From positions 5,518,001-5,582,000 of the forward strand of contig JAPTOF010000014.1 in assembly GCA_028554755.1 (NCBI GenBank): DNA of 64,000 nt, read 5' to 3'. The stretch is from Cordia subcordata. Its lineage: Eukaryota > Streptophyta > Magnoliopsida > Boraginales > Cordiaceae. This document shows, piece after piece, positions 49,756-62,187 of this stretch (position 1 is the first letter of the stretch; each line of letters starts with the position of its first letter). A program made the translations under genes and the position numbers. Under the pieces are notes generated by a model that saw nothing but the letters and a program-made list of their open reading frames with translations, had not been told where the DNA came from and searched no databases.

Positions 49756-50328
49756 GGGTTAATTTCACAATAAGTCCCCATTGTTTCTTCTTTTTCCCAA
49801 ATTGGTCCCTATTGTTTTAAAATGTCCAATTTAGTCCTCAATATTTTGCAAAAAATTTTGAATTAGTCCTTAATATTTTGCAAATATAGTCAAATTAGTC
49901 CTTATTGTTTAGGAGACGTTTATATTAGTCCTTAGTGTTTTACAAAAATAGTCAAACTAGTCTCCATTATTTGGAAAAAAATTATTTTAGTCCTTAGTGT
50001 TTTAAAAATTTACTCAAATAAGTCCATGTTTTAAGAAAAAAATAAATAAATAAGACTGGGGCTAATTTGAGTGAGTTTGTAAAACATTAAGGACTGATAT
50101 AAATTTTCTTTCAAACAATGGTCACTAATTTGACTTTCTTTATAAACCATTGAAGACTAATATAAATGTTTTCTGAACAATAGGGACTAATTTGACTATT
50201 TAATGAAATATTGAGGACAAATTTGAATCTTATTTGTAAAATACTGCGGACTAAATTGGATATTTTAAAACAATAAGGACCAACTTGAGAAAATGTGAAA
50301 ACAATGGGGACTAATTATGAAAATTTCC
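49756..50328. mobile_element. Long foldback/MITE-like element (about 570 bp)
   Basis: The two halves are inverted copies over about 90 bp or more. Left runs AATAAGTCCCCATTGTTT, then CCAAATTGGTCCCTATTG, TTTTAAAATGTCCAATTTAG. Right read back gives AATTAGTCCCCATTGTTT, TCAAGTTGGTCCTTATTG, TTTTAAAATATCCAATTTAG. The inner parts repeat TTAGTCCTTATTGTTT-like units in tandem. It is non-coding. The exact target duplication is unclear. Confidence 0.7.
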
Positions 50329-50525
50329 TTTTTGAATAACATAAACATGGGAAGAAACAAGCTACTTGTGATGTCAACATTGACCAAACCAATAAAAAGG
50401 TAGCTGGCCTTGTTCTCCTAATTCATTGCTGAAAATCTCTCATGTTCAAGTGGCCTCATGGCCTCATTCTCCTAAGAAGACACCAAATTTTTTGATGAAC
50501 TCAAGCCCAGTTGTACAAACAAACA

Positions 50526-51971
50526 ATGTGACGCCCTATTTTCCTCTCGTGACATGCCGCGAGCCTAAAGGGTATGACCCCTCAATCCGGGAAGGCATAC
50601 TAGTGACATTCATAATAATTAGAGCTACTAAAATCATAAATTAACCAAAAAATGTCCAAAGAATGCACATATTGAATCCACAAAGCATATAAACTCAAAA
50701 GTAATAACCAGCATATAGGCCAAGCGCCTTAAAATTTATTACAATTGTTCCAAATCCTACTCATAGTTTTCCAACTCAACTAGAATGTAGAAATAACATG
50801 AATACAGCTGCAAGTTTCTACTCACAATCTTCGAACTCAACTAGAATGTAGAAATAACACGAATAAAACCACAAGTTTCAATAGTCTAGCCTGTCATGTC
50901 ATAGATCTAATTTCCTTACCTAAGCTACAAATCATTCCTTCGTAACTGCAAAGAAAATAGAAGAAGTACAAACAAAAGTGAGCAAACGATAGCTCAATAA
51001 GAAAATTTTACTCCTTAATAAATATTAAGTAGGTAGATACACTAAAAAGGGAAAACTCCAGAAGAACAAAACTATCAAATAACTCAAGTACCATAGCAAG
51101 CTCAAAGTAGGTTGCTTTCAACACACTATAAGAAACACAGGTCTAATAGAAAGATCTTTTGCAAACATGATTTACAGTTAAACTAGCATAATACCCATCG
51201 TAAGATGGAAAGTTGTAGCTGCATATAACCCGTGCAGTTACAATTTAGAAACAAAAATGGGGGCCCTAAACAGATAGTAGTGGTGACAAACATAGTGACA
51301 GAATATGTGTGGCAGTACCATATCAGTATGATTACCTTCAGAAGTTCGCAGTTGAAGCCATATTACAAGTTAAACATATCTCAAGAACAAATCAATACAT
51401 TACGTTTCAAAAGTTACGAGAAACCACAATAAATAAAGATGTAAGAATGTTTTAACATAATTGAATAACTAAAAGATCATCAACCTCATATTGCAAATAC
51501 GTACTACGAAGATATAAATAAGTAAATGAACAATAAATAAAATTAAAATTTTTGAACAAAGTCTTCAAAAACAGGACTTAAATAACAAGAATATATATAG
51601 ATTTTTATATATTTGTACATATATAAGAAAATAGCATGTCCAGCAAGCTTCCTTTTCTCAAAATCTAAACAAAAGCACTTAGAGTATATATATAATATTT
51701 TATATAAAACAAAATAAAAGGAAAAAAAAGGCATGATCTATGAAGACTCCATATAGAAACATATCAAATGTTAATATAATATTATATTATAAGCACATGT
51801 ATATCAGTTGAAATTCTCAAAACCCAAACGTCCAGTGCATTAAAACCTTTAGAACAAGCTCGACAGCTAGTCCTTTTTTTAAAAAAATGACGTAGCCTAC
51901 TAAGAACACATATGATCTATTATAAAAAGAATGGAGCATGCCGAGCATAGTTTTAAAACCTAGAAAATTGC
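50526..51971. other. No gene; candidate gypsy-type LTR scraps
   Basis: TGTGACGCCCTATTTTCC near 50527 and AGTGAGCAAACGATAGCTCA near 50981 recall plant gypsy LTR sequences, and similar pairs of words occur at 61293 and 61674. AT-rich DNA follows. A 75-bp stretch at 51765-51840 (AATATTATATTATAAGCACA, then TGTATATCAG) is echoed at 58225-58300 on the other side of element 2. Confidence 0.35.
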
Positions 51972-51976
51972 GTAAG

Positions 51977-52308
51977 TGTTGTGAAATGATGGACATTCAT
52001 CAAAAGGTCAAAAATAGTGGCTCATCATGCAGTAAAATTTTGACAAAGCAAGTATGGAGAGTTTGGATAAGTAAAACACAAATGCATGGGGAAAGAATGC
52101 TATTTGCAGGCTAAGGAAGAAAATTGTGCATGTGCAATTAATGAAGCAAATCCTTTACCTCCTAAGTTCACTTATAAATAGCTGGGAATGGGAGAAGCCA
52201 AGTGATTAGGAAAAATAGATTGCAATAACAAAATTTCAAAGAAAGAAATTAGAGAGACATTTATTGTATTAAAGTTATTCTATAACATCTTCTAGTTATT
52301 TCATGACA
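51977..52308 (+). repeat. 5' LTR of copia element 2
   Basis: 332 bp. TATA-like CTTATAAATAGC near 52174 and a downstream ATTGTATTAAAGTTATTC near the probable R/U5. Ends TTTCATGACA. Confidence 0.92.
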
Positions 52309-52918
52309 CGTTATCAGCACGAGTCTCTGCCAACGAGGAGTCCTACAAATTATTAAAAGGATCACGATTCTATAAAATTTTGGTAATAGTTCTTATTTTA
52401 TTTTTGGCATTACATCATATCTATAGCATAAAGTGTTTATTATCCTATTTATTTTACATTGTGTTTATTCTAGAAATAAAATTTTTGTTATGTTATTTCT
52501 TCTAGAGTATATTATTGCAATATTTCCTCTTCAATAAAATACTAATGATAAAATAAAATAATAATAAATGCCGTAATTTTTTGAAAGACCAAATTCCCGC
52601 AACTTTTGAGGATGTGATGACCTTGACTTTTGGATATGTGATTATGATGACTTAATTAAGAAAAAAAAAATAACTTCTAAGGACATAAACACTAATATAA
52701 TTATATAATGACTAATTATAATAATTACACTAACAAGTTATTTACATTTGAAATTAATATTGTTATATTATATTATACTTATAAGTCTCATATGTCATAT
52801 TTATAATATTTTAATTTCTTTCCATATGCTTATATTTACTGGTCAACAAGGTACGTTAGGTAAATATATTATTATTTTTCTTACTAATTTTTTTTTTTTT
52901 GAAATATGCTAGATTCAT

Positions 52919-53966
52919 AATGTCAAACCTTACTAAGCTTGAGTTTGTAGCCTTTGATATATCTGACAACAACTATTTATCATAGATTCTTGATGACGAA
53001 ATACATCTCAATGCCAAGGATCTTGGAGAAACAAATAAAGAAGGAAATAACGCATCCTTCTAGGATCGTGCTAAAGCATTAATATTCCTTTGTCATCATC
53101 TCCATGAAGGGCTTAAAACTGAATAACTTATAGTAAAAGATCCACAAGTCCTTTGGCAAAATTTGAAAAAAAGATTTGATCATCATAAAATAGTGATCCT
53201 TCCTAAAAGTCGCTACAAGTGGATTCACATGCGATTGCAAGATTTTAAAATTGTAAGCGAGTATAACTCTACTGTATTTAGAATTACTTCACAATTGAAA
53301 TTATGCAGAGAAAAGATCACTGATGAAGACATGTTAGAGAAAACATTCTCTACTTTCCATACATCTAATATGCTCTTACAACAACAATATAGAGAGCGTG
53401 GTTTCAAAAAATATTCTGAGCTAATCTCATGTCTTCTTGTTGCTGAGCAAAATAATAAGCTTCTGATGAAAAACCATCAAATATGATCAACTGACTCAAA
53501 ACCATTTCCTAAAATGAGTGAAATTACATTTCCTGAGATGAATGCTATATCATCAAATAATTATGGTCATGGGCGTGATCGTGGATATGGTCATGGTCGT
53601 GGTCGCGGCTGTAGTTATAGACATGGTAATGGTCGTAATTTTCATAGGTCAAATAGACCAAATTTCAAAAGACAAGAAAACCACGACAAAAGAAATAATC
53701 TACGAAATAAATCTTTCCAACATACTGAAAGTACTTACTATAGATGTGGCATGAAAGAACATTGACATCAAACATGTTGTATTGCTAAACATCTTGTGGA
53801 TCTTTATCAAGCTTCGTTGAAAGAAAAAGGAAAAGGTGTGGAGACAAATCTTGTTGAACAAAATACTCAAATGAATTACACACACCTTGATTGTTCTGAT
53901 TTCTTTGAAAATACTATTGAAAATATTGAGCAATTAATCAATGAGGGAAATGTCCTTCCAAATTAA
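52919..53966 (+). pseudogene. Copia element 2 gag relic with zinc knuckle
   Basis: Gag core pieces run from MSNLTKLEFVAFDISDNNYL (52920) through KDPQVLWQNLKKRFDHHK and RLQDFKIVSEYNSTVFRI to ELISCLLVAEQNNKLLMKNH (53486). A Gly/Arg/His-rich linker follows (GHGRDRGYGHGRGRG). The CCHC knuckle has decayed: in YYRCGMKEH the first Cys is Tyr and the next Trp codon is TGA. QASLKEKGKG and an acidic tail end at about 53966. At least five stops, so no functional Gag. Confidence 0.88.
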
Positions 53967-54124
53967 TATTTATGTAAAAATAGAACGTTTCCATTATGTC
54001 AAACTGTTTGTTACTTTAATGCTTAATTTTAGCTCAAATGTAATATCTACTTTTTATGAAATGAATGTCGTATCTTTGCTAATATTTATGTATTTTCTTT
54101 ATTACTATTGTAAAGAACTATAGA

Positions 54125-57100
54125 TTTGCATCATATCAATAATGGTGAAATATAATTGGCTGATAGTGCTACAACACATACTTTTCTCAAGAATAAGGAG
54201 TATTTCTCCCAACTGAAATTAGTCGATGCAAATGTCAATAAAATAGCTAGGTCTGCAAAGTAAATTGAAGGCTCTGGTAGAGCTTGTGTTATGTTTCTTG
54301 GAGGAACAAAAATGATAATAAGCGATGCCTTATATTCCAATAGATCACATGGAATCTATTTAATTTTAGAGATGTACGAGAAAATGGTTATCATATTAAA
54401 ACCATGAAAGAAGGCAATAAAGAATATCTCTATATCATATTGCTTATATCTGGCAAAAAACATATATTAGAAAAATTCCCAGCATTATCTTCTAGGATAT
54501 ATTGTACTTATATAAATCCTATGAAATCATCTGTTGTGATAAACCTGAAGATAATTGCTCCAAAGAGTTTTACTCTTTGGCATGATTGCCTTGGACATCC
54601 AGGTGCAATAATGATGAGACGAATTATAGCAAATTTACATGGGCACTCATTAAAGAGTCAAAAAGTACTCTCATCAAGTGAATTTTCATGCGTTGCTTAT
54701 GCTCAAGGGAAATTGATTATAAGTCCATCCCCAACTAAAATTGATGCTGAAAATCCTGCATTTTTAGAACGAATTCAAGGGGACATATGTGGGTCAATTT
54801 TTCCAACATGTGGACCATTTTGATATTTTATGGTATTAATAGATGCCTCCACATGTTGGTCAAATGTCTCCTTATTATCCACTGAAAATGTGGCACTTGC
54901 AAAACTCCTTGCACAAATAATCCACCTACGTACACAATTTTCGGATTATACAATCAAGAAAATTCGTCTTGATAATGTAGGAGAATTTGCATCCCAATAT
55001 TTTAATGATTATGTACATCAATTGGGATTATAATTGAGCACCCTGTGGCTCACGCGCATACTCAAAATGGTTTAGCAGAATCTTTTATTAAACATCTATA
55101 GCTAATCGCTAGACTACTACTTATAAGAATTAAGTTGCCTAGTTCTTCTTGGGGATATACCATATTGTATTATGTAGCACGAGTTCGAATAAGACCAACT
55201 AATTATCATAAATATTCCCCTTTACAATTGGTTTCTAGTCAAGAACCAAATATATCCCATTTAAAAATATTTGGTTGTGCAGTATACGTTCCAATTAATC
55301 TACCATAGCACACAAAAATAGGACCACAAAAAGGACTGGGAATATATGTTGGTTTTGAATCTCCATCAATCATTAAATATCTTAAACCCTTAACTGGAGA
55401 TCTTTTTCCAACACGTTTTGTTGATTGCCAGTTTGACGAAACAGTATTTCTATCATTAGGAGGAGAAAAACAAAAGCTAGAAAAACAAGAAATTACATGG
55501 AATGCATCATCTATGGCTGATTTTGATTCTCGCACAAATCTATCTAAACAAAAAGTTCAGAAAATTATTCATCCATAAAGGATTGCTCATCAATTGCTAG
55601 ATGCATTCACGAATACAAAAAGAGTGACTAAGTCACATGTTCTAGATCGAAATGCTCCCGCTAGAATTGATATTTCAAAAGAGCAATCTAATACTCCAGC
55701 AAATGAGTCTATGGCACGTCAAAAATGCGGTAGACCAATTGGTTCCAAAGATAAAAATCCTCGAAAAAGGAGGGAGTCAAATAAGCAAGTTAGCGTTTTC
55801 GATGTTCTTAAGTAGAGAATCAGGTACCTCAATATGAGATAAATAGCGACAAAATTGAAAATGAAGAGATCTCAATTAATTACATCTCTACAGGAAAAAG
55901 GTAGAGCTAAATGAAACTATTGTTGATAAAAAATTGTCACATGCAGTTGCCACTGAATTGATGATAGAAAGCAAGGATTATGAATCAACATCGGTTCTAG
56001 AATATCAATATAGAAATGATTAGGCTAAATGGAAAGATGCAATGGAGGCTGAATTAAATTCTCTTGCAAAGCATAAAGTTTTTGGACCTATAGTCCAAAC
56101 ACGTAAAAAAATGTAAGGCCTGTAGGCTGCAAATGAGTATTCATGCGAAAATGAAATGAAAATAATGAAATTGTAATATATAAGGCACGAATTGTAGCAC
56201 AAGGTATTTCACAAAGGCCTGGAATTGATTATGACGAGACATATTCTTCTACGGTAGACGCAATTACATTAAGATATTTGATCAACCTAGCAATTTGTGA
56301 AGGACTTCATATGCATCTTATGGATGTAGTGACAAAATATTTATATGGTCACTTGATAGTGATATTTATATGAAAGTCCTTGAAGGATTGAATATGCCTG
56401 AAGCATATAAGTCAAATCCTCGGGAAATATATTCCATGAAATTGCAAAGATCCTTGTATGGATTAAAACAATCTGGATAAATGTGGTACAATCGTCTGAG
56501 TAAACACCTTCTAAAGGAAAGCTATGTTAATAGTCCCATAAGCCCATGTTTTTTTATCAAGAAATCAAAAGATAGGTTTGTTATTATTGCTATATAGGTT
56601 GATGATTTAAACATCATAGGGACTATTGAAGAGCTTACAGTAGCAGTTGCACATTTATGTAAAGAATTTGAAATGAAAGATCTGGGCAACACTAAATTTT
56701 GCCTCGACCTGCAAATTGAGCATTCAAGCGAAATTTTAGTCCACCAAAAGACTTATACTGAAAATTTTTTGAAGAGATTCAATATGGATAAAGCTCATCC
56801 ATTAAGTACCCTAATGGTTGTGCGATCTCTTGATATCAAAAAGGACCCTTTTCGTCCTCGAGAAGATACAAAGAAGTACTTGGCCCTGAAGTGCCATATC
56901 TTAATGCAATTGGTGCATTGATGTATCTTGCTAACAATACACATCTAGATACTGCATTTTCTGTAAATTTATTAGCAAGATTTAGTGCTACACCAATACG
57001 AAAACATTGGCCTAGTATTAAACATGTATTTTGTTATCTTCGTGGAACAATTGATATGGGCTTATTATATTCAAAGCATACATATCCTGCATTAATAGGG

Positions 57101-57592
57101 TATGCAGATGTTGGGTATTTATCAGACCCGTATAGAGGACGATCCCAAACTGGATATCTCTTTACATATGGTGATACAACTATTTCCTGGCGCTCAACGA
57201 AACAAACTATTCCCGCCACTTCCTCAAATTATTTTGAAATACTTGCACTATATGAGGTGAGCTGAAAATGTGTATGGTTGAGGTCTTTAACTCAACATAT
57301 TGAAGAAGAGTGCAACATTTTAGCTAGCAAAAGAAAACCTACTATACTATATGAAGAAAATACTGCGTGCATTGTTCAAGTTAAAAGAGGCTACATCAAG
57401 GATGACAGAACTAAGCATATCTCACCAAAGTTCTTCTTTACACATGAACTCCAAAAGAAAGGTAAGATCGATGTTTGCCAAATTCGCTCAAGTGAGAATT
57501 TAGCAGACTTGTTTACAAAGGTGTTGCCTACAACAACATTAGAGAAATTGGCACACAAGATTAGCATGCTGCAACTCAGAGATTGCTCCTAA
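54125..57592 (+). pseudogene. Copia element 2 pol relic (protease, integrase, RT, RNase H)
   Basis: Protease: LADSATTHTFLKNKEYFSQL near 54160 holds the D-S-A active-site block. Pre-integrase: FTLWHDCLGHPGAIMMRRII (54570-54630). Integrase: ERIQGDICGSIFPTCGPF, VLIDASTCWSNVSLL, KIRLDNVGEFASQYF (54770-55000), and the Glu block NGLAESFIKHL near 55065. RT: RLMDV-like and LYGLKQS sequence near 56320-56475, and VDDLNIIGT near 56600 where the YVDD Tyr codon is TAG. RNase H: YLNAIGALMYLANNTHLDTA, SDPYRGRSQTGYLF, ISWRSTKQ, and DRTKHISPKFFFTHELQKKG to 57592. Order complete, frame broken more than ten times. Confidence 0.92.
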
Positions 57593-57809
57593 TTGCTTCA
57601 TGAAGTGGAGATTTAGACACGCTGTACTCTTTTTTCCTTAGCCTAGGTTTTGTCCTACTGGGTTTTCCTGGCAAAGTTTTTAATGAGGCAGTATGAAGCA
57701 TACAACAAGCATATTGTACTGTTTTTCCTTCACTAGATTTTTTCCCACTAGGTTTTTCCTAGTAAGATTTTAACGAGACATATTCTTGTGATGTATATCC
57801 AAGGAGGAG

Positions 57810-58141
57810 TGTTGTGAAATGATGAACATTCATCAGAAGGTCAACAATAGTGGCTCATCATGTAGTAAAATTTTGACAAAACAAGCATGGTGAGTTTGGA
57901 AAAGTAAAACACAAATGTATGGGGAAAGAAAGCTATTTGCAGGCTAAGGAAGAAAATTGTGCATGTGCAATTAATGAAGCAAATCCTTTGTCTCCCAAGT
58001 TCACTTATAAATAACTGGGAATGGGAGAAGCCAGGTGATTAGGAAAAATAGATTGCAGTAGCAAAATTTCTCATAAAGAAATTAGAGAGACATTTATTGT
58101 ATTAAAGTTATTCTATAACATCTTCTAGTTATTTCATAACA
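57810..58141 (+). repeat. 3' LTR of copia element 2
   Basis: 332 bp, same length as the 5' LTR with about 20 substitutions and no net indel. Ends TTTCATAACA, then ATAAG. Confidence 0.92.
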
Positions 58142-58655
58142 ATAAGAATACATATAATATATATTGAAAAAAAAATTTTAAGAAAAGAAAAAATTGTTAA
58201 AACTGAAACACATAAACCAAACATGTATACAATATTATATTATAAGACCATGCATATCAATCAAAATTTTCAAACAAGACTTGTAGTGTATCCTTATAGA
58301 GTTACCATAGCCTTTCCTTGTAAATTTCATGCTCGTTCCAAAAAGAGACAATTAGAGAAATTGTCTTTGACACATAGATACAACATAAAATCAACTACAT
58401 ATTTGCCTTTGCAAAATTTTAAGTACTAATACTACAATAAAGAGGGTAAGATTCCACTTACCTAGTTTCTCCAAATGAGGATTCCCAAGAAAACCACATA
58501 TCTTTCGATAACTAACAACTCCAAGTCTTCCAGAACCTAATTAAACCACAAAATTCCATCTTATTATACTCTAATCCTTTACAAAATATCATACCAATAT
58601 ACTTTTAATCAAAGACTATACATATATACATACATATATATACATATATATGTAT
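58142..58655. other. Flank between copia element 2 and the solo LTR; no gene
   Basis: AT-rich. A stretch near 58225-58300 is a diverged copy of 51765-51840. It ends in a (TA)/(CATA) microsatellite at 58619-58656 that abuts the next LTR. Confidence 0.45.
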
Positions 58656-60378
58656 AGTTGGATCTAATGGCTATTATCACATGCAAGATTAAGTTTTGGA
58701 TTTTAATTTTTAACCCATAATTAAGATATGGTAGCAGAATATAGCACAAAAATATTATACACATATGATTCAATACAATCATACAAAGATAAATAAGTAT
58801 AGATGAAGATATCATTATCCTTGATGTGTGATTCAAAAGCTAGTGGCCTCTTTGTGTTAGATCTTCCTCATTGTAGCCCTCTTGTAGTTTTCTCTACTAT
58901 AACCCTTCCTCTACAACGAGGATATACTTAGCTATATAATGGGCAAGCTAAATGTTAGGCTAAAATGAGGAAAATAGATTTAGTGTGTATTCTTGGTCTA
59001 GTGTGTGAAAAATACTACATACACTATATCAAAGAGGCTCAAAATGGACCATGCACATCTAATACTATTTATAGTACCAAGCTTACCCTAAAAAGATAAG
59101 ATCTAGGGAATACTGCAATTCCCTCAATACCCTTCATTAAACTTTCTATATAAAGAATATTCCTTTGGGATAAAAGGGCACCCAAATATTCCATGTCATG
59201 TACACACTAAATATCTCCCATATGGTCCTCGCTTATCCAATTAAGATATCCATAAGTTTTATTACGAAAATTCAGATAATTAAATCCCTTCTTAATTTCT
59301 AAACTCAAATCTTAATTAAGCAACCCACAAATTAATTTCCTCAATTATGTATCTAATGGAGAAATGGCTAGTAGAGGAACTAAAAGACATAATTATCTTT
59401 GGTTCCAAAATGACCAAAATGTCCCTACACTACTTTGGTGACATTGTGACCACTTTGATTCCGGTCTACTCTACCAAAAGACCAAAGCCATACTCCAAGA
59501 ATAATTACTGGCTAGGTAGGAGCTTGTTACATGAAGTAACCTCTGTCTTTGACCAATCAAGTGAAATGACCAAAACACCTTTCTATGCATTCCTGTAGTC
59601 AAGGCTGGTCTAAAAAGCACTATTACCTCTAAGACTACATTTGAAATCTTATAATCTCTAGTCTAAGAATAGTGATCACCAACTAGTCATGGATCTCTTG
59701 ATCTAGGGAGTGACCTACAAGCCAAATGACTGATATACCCCTAAAGAGTGATATCACTAGATCTAGATTTATGATGACCAATAAGACAAATCCAAGGGGG
59801 CACATAGACTCTAATATTGCATATGCATGTCTTGATTGATTAGAACACAACACCCAACGTACGAGGTAGACAATCATATCACTCAAAACCTTTCCTCATG
59901 GTATATCAAAGTACTGCACCCTAACTTCACCAGTTCATCCACACATGCTCAAGATTAAATTCATTGATCACTCAAAAGCAATGAGTATCTTGTCTTCTAT
60001 AAATGATGACACAGTTCCAAAAGACATACTCACAGTGGTTCTGTCCAATGGCTGACACATATATTTGAAGTAAAGTCTGGAAAGATCCTTTAATTGACCT
60101 TGGTAGATCACCCCTATCAGGAGACTTGCCCACTATAGCCTTATCCAAGTAGAGCGTCCAACACTACCATTCAGCTACGGGCACCTTCTATGGTTACTAT
60201 GCGTCTAGTCTCACTGCGCACCCAAGTCATTGGATTATATCATCGGATCTTTACATAATGTATCACACATATACACCAAAGATAATATATGTAAGAAATG
60301 CTCATAAATATAAACAATGATCAAATGTCTAGTTCAATATTCGTGTCCAAGTGGTCTTTAGGGCATACAATCCCAACA
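58656..60378 (-). mobile_element. Probable solo LTR (about 1.72 kb) of a copia-type element
   Basis: On the minus strand it starts TGTTGGGATTGTATGCCC (60378 downwards), a widespread plant copia LTR start. It has a TATA-like ACTATAAATAGTATTAG near 59070 and ends ATTAGATCCAAC near 58656. No primer site, pol or second LTR adjoins either side. Both flanks are (TA)/(CATA) repeats (58619-58656 and 60379-60470), which could hide the 5-bp target duplication. It has no credible ORF. Confidence 0.65.
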
Positions 60379-60434
60379 TATATATATACATACATATATA
60401 CATATAATATATATATATATATACACACACACAT

Positions 60435-60466
<32 letters not shown>

Positions 60467-60476
60467 ATAAACCTTA
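60379..60476. repeat. Compound microsatellite (TA)n, (AC)n, (TA)n
   Basis: Imperfect CATATATA/TACATA units, then (TA)n near 60405-60422, (AC)n near 60422-60445, then TATATATGTGTATGTATATA. Peptides predicted here are artefacts. Confidence 0.9.
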
Positions 60477-60779
60477 CTTGACTTAATTAGTCCATCAGTC
60501 ACTCAATACAATAGTAATCTCCTCTTCTTCTTTACTTTCGTTTCCTATCAAAGAGGTTTATGAAATATAATTATATTAATATGTCAAACATTTTTTTATA
60601 GAATCTTTCATATCTCCAAGTTGTTGATTTCTAAAAAGAGTCCAACATGACGAGGGTTATTTTTAAGTTTGAATAAATTTAGTTTTTTAATCCACTAACT
60701 TAGTGGTCATAGTGGTCCTTTTATCCAGAAAAGGTGACATTACAAACAATAATTTTGTTGGTCTCAATGTTCAGGAAAA

Positions 60780-61141
60780 GGAAGAAGATGGATTGCCTCT
60801 TCAAAATGCCCCGGTTGAGCCCTCGGGTTAGATTAAATATCATGCAAATGGAAGGCAGTCTTAAGCTCTCGGTTGGTGGCAGTGGTTGATGCCTTAGGTA
60901 TATCCCTTGTGGTTTTCATTGCTTTGTTTTGATTTGTCTCTTTGCTTTCCACTTTGTGTTTGATTGATTTTTGCTTGGATGTATTGTGGAACTTGTTGAG
61001 TTTCCCCTTTTCTTTTTTTTTTTTTACTCGGCCTCAATCCTATTTGGTTGGAGAAATTGTTAGTAGATTAAAGGGTTTGAATTGGATGTATTCCTACTTG
61101 CGAAGAAATAAAAAATCTTACTTACCTCGCCAAAAAAAAAC
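60780..61141 (+). mobile_element. LINE-like 3' end fragment
   Basis: A T-rich, G-containing tail (GCTTTGTTTTGATTTGTCTC and similar) ends in AATAAAAAATCTTACTTACC, TCGCC and an A9 run. The wording resembles 3' UTRs of plant L1-type LINEs, which end in poly(A). No RT coding sequence is attached. Assigned by resemblance only. Confidence 0.35.
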
Positions 61142-61292
61142 ATGGGCATAGCACAAAACTATAGTAGATTTCAAATTAAACCCTGCAATTCAACATCAAT
61201 TCGCCTTGTAGACCTCCCGATATAAGTAGTTTAGCCATATGCCCAATAGGAATGAATTCTCAAATAACATCTACTCATACGTATGATTTAAT

Positions 61293-61734
61293 GTCACACC
61301 CCAAAAATTTCAACCAAAATACACTTAATGGCGTGACTGCCGCAACCTTAACAAGGTGACTTCTTAAGCCTACAAGGCTAAGTCCGCAATTAACTCAAAT
61401 CATTTACAATAATAGAAATTAGAACGGCCAACATCGTTATAAGTATATAAACTACAAAAGAACCGTATGCCCTCACATACTTAATTATAATTCAAATACA
61501 ATTCTCAAAACTGATATTATATTGTAATCCTAACCTCAAATCGTAATCCAAAATGCAACTTGTGGGATCCAACATTTCCTAAACACTATCTAATGATCTA
61601 GAGGCTCTCATAAAAAATTTTACTCATCGAAGCTTATCATTTCTCCTCTATAAAAGGAAACACATAAAAGATCCAGTGAGCAAAACAATGCTCAATAAGT
61701 GAGAATCCCAAAGAAAATGGACTTAAAGCAAGAC
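61293..61734. other. Candidate gypsy-type LTR fragment
   Basis: Starts TGTCACACCCCAAAAATTTC and has GTGAGCAAAACAATGCTCAA near 61676, the same word pair as at 50527 and 50981. No coding sequence or partner LTR. Confidence 0.35.
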
Positions 61735-61737
61735 TTA

Positions 61738-62184
61738 GAGGGTGTTTGGCTAAACTTATAAGGCCAAAAATAATAATTGACATGTTCTTTGGCTAAGCTT
61801 ATAAGGCTAAAAATAATAATTGACATGTTTGGCTAAGCGGCTTATAAGCATTTTGTATCAACTTATAAGCTGGGGAAAAAAAGTTAAGGATAGTAGCTTA
61901 TTTTCTAACAGCTTATAAGCATTTTTGGTCAAACTTGTAAAATGATAATGTTACCCTTAAAATTTAAAATAGTTTTATCATATTAATTAATGACATGCCC
62001 TTTTTAGTCATTTTAACTACCATTGCTACTTATAAGCACTTATTTACTAAACATGTAAAGCAGCATATAAGTACATATTATTCAAACATATATATGCTTA
62101 TTTATTACTTGCTTTTAGGCAGTTTTCTACTTATAAGCACCAGCTACTTATAAGCACTTCAAATAAGCTTAGCTAAATGGGCTC
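61738..62184. mobile_element. Tourist-like MITE (447 bp), TSD TTA
   Basis: Direct TTA at 61735-61737 and 62185-62187. Left end GAGGGTGTTTGGCTAAACTT, right end read back GAGCCCATTTAGCTAAGCTT. CTTATAAGC palindromes recur inside. At the left an internal tandem repeat (TTTGGCTAAGCTTATAAGGC with AAAAATAATAATTGACATG) is present twice. Same family as the copy in OPR3 intron 2. Confidence 0.75.
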
Positions 62185-62187
62185 TTA

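Larger units (their letters stand above)
51977..58141 (+). mobile_element. Ty1/copia retrotransposon 2: full-length, degenerate
   Basis: 6,165 bp with two 332-bp LTRs (51977-52308, 57810-58141). Both start TGTTGTGAAATGATG and end ACA. Primer region CGTTATCAGCACGAGTCTCT follows the 5' LTR, and polypurine tract AAGGAGGAG (57801-57809) precedes the 3' LTR. Flanks GTAAG (51972-51976) and ATAAG (58142-58146) fit a 5-bp target duplication with one change. Gag, protease, integrase, RT and RNase H follow in copia order, all with stops and frameshifts. By eye the LTRs differ at about 20 of 332 positions (about 6%), so the insertion is old but not ancient. Confidence 0.93.
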
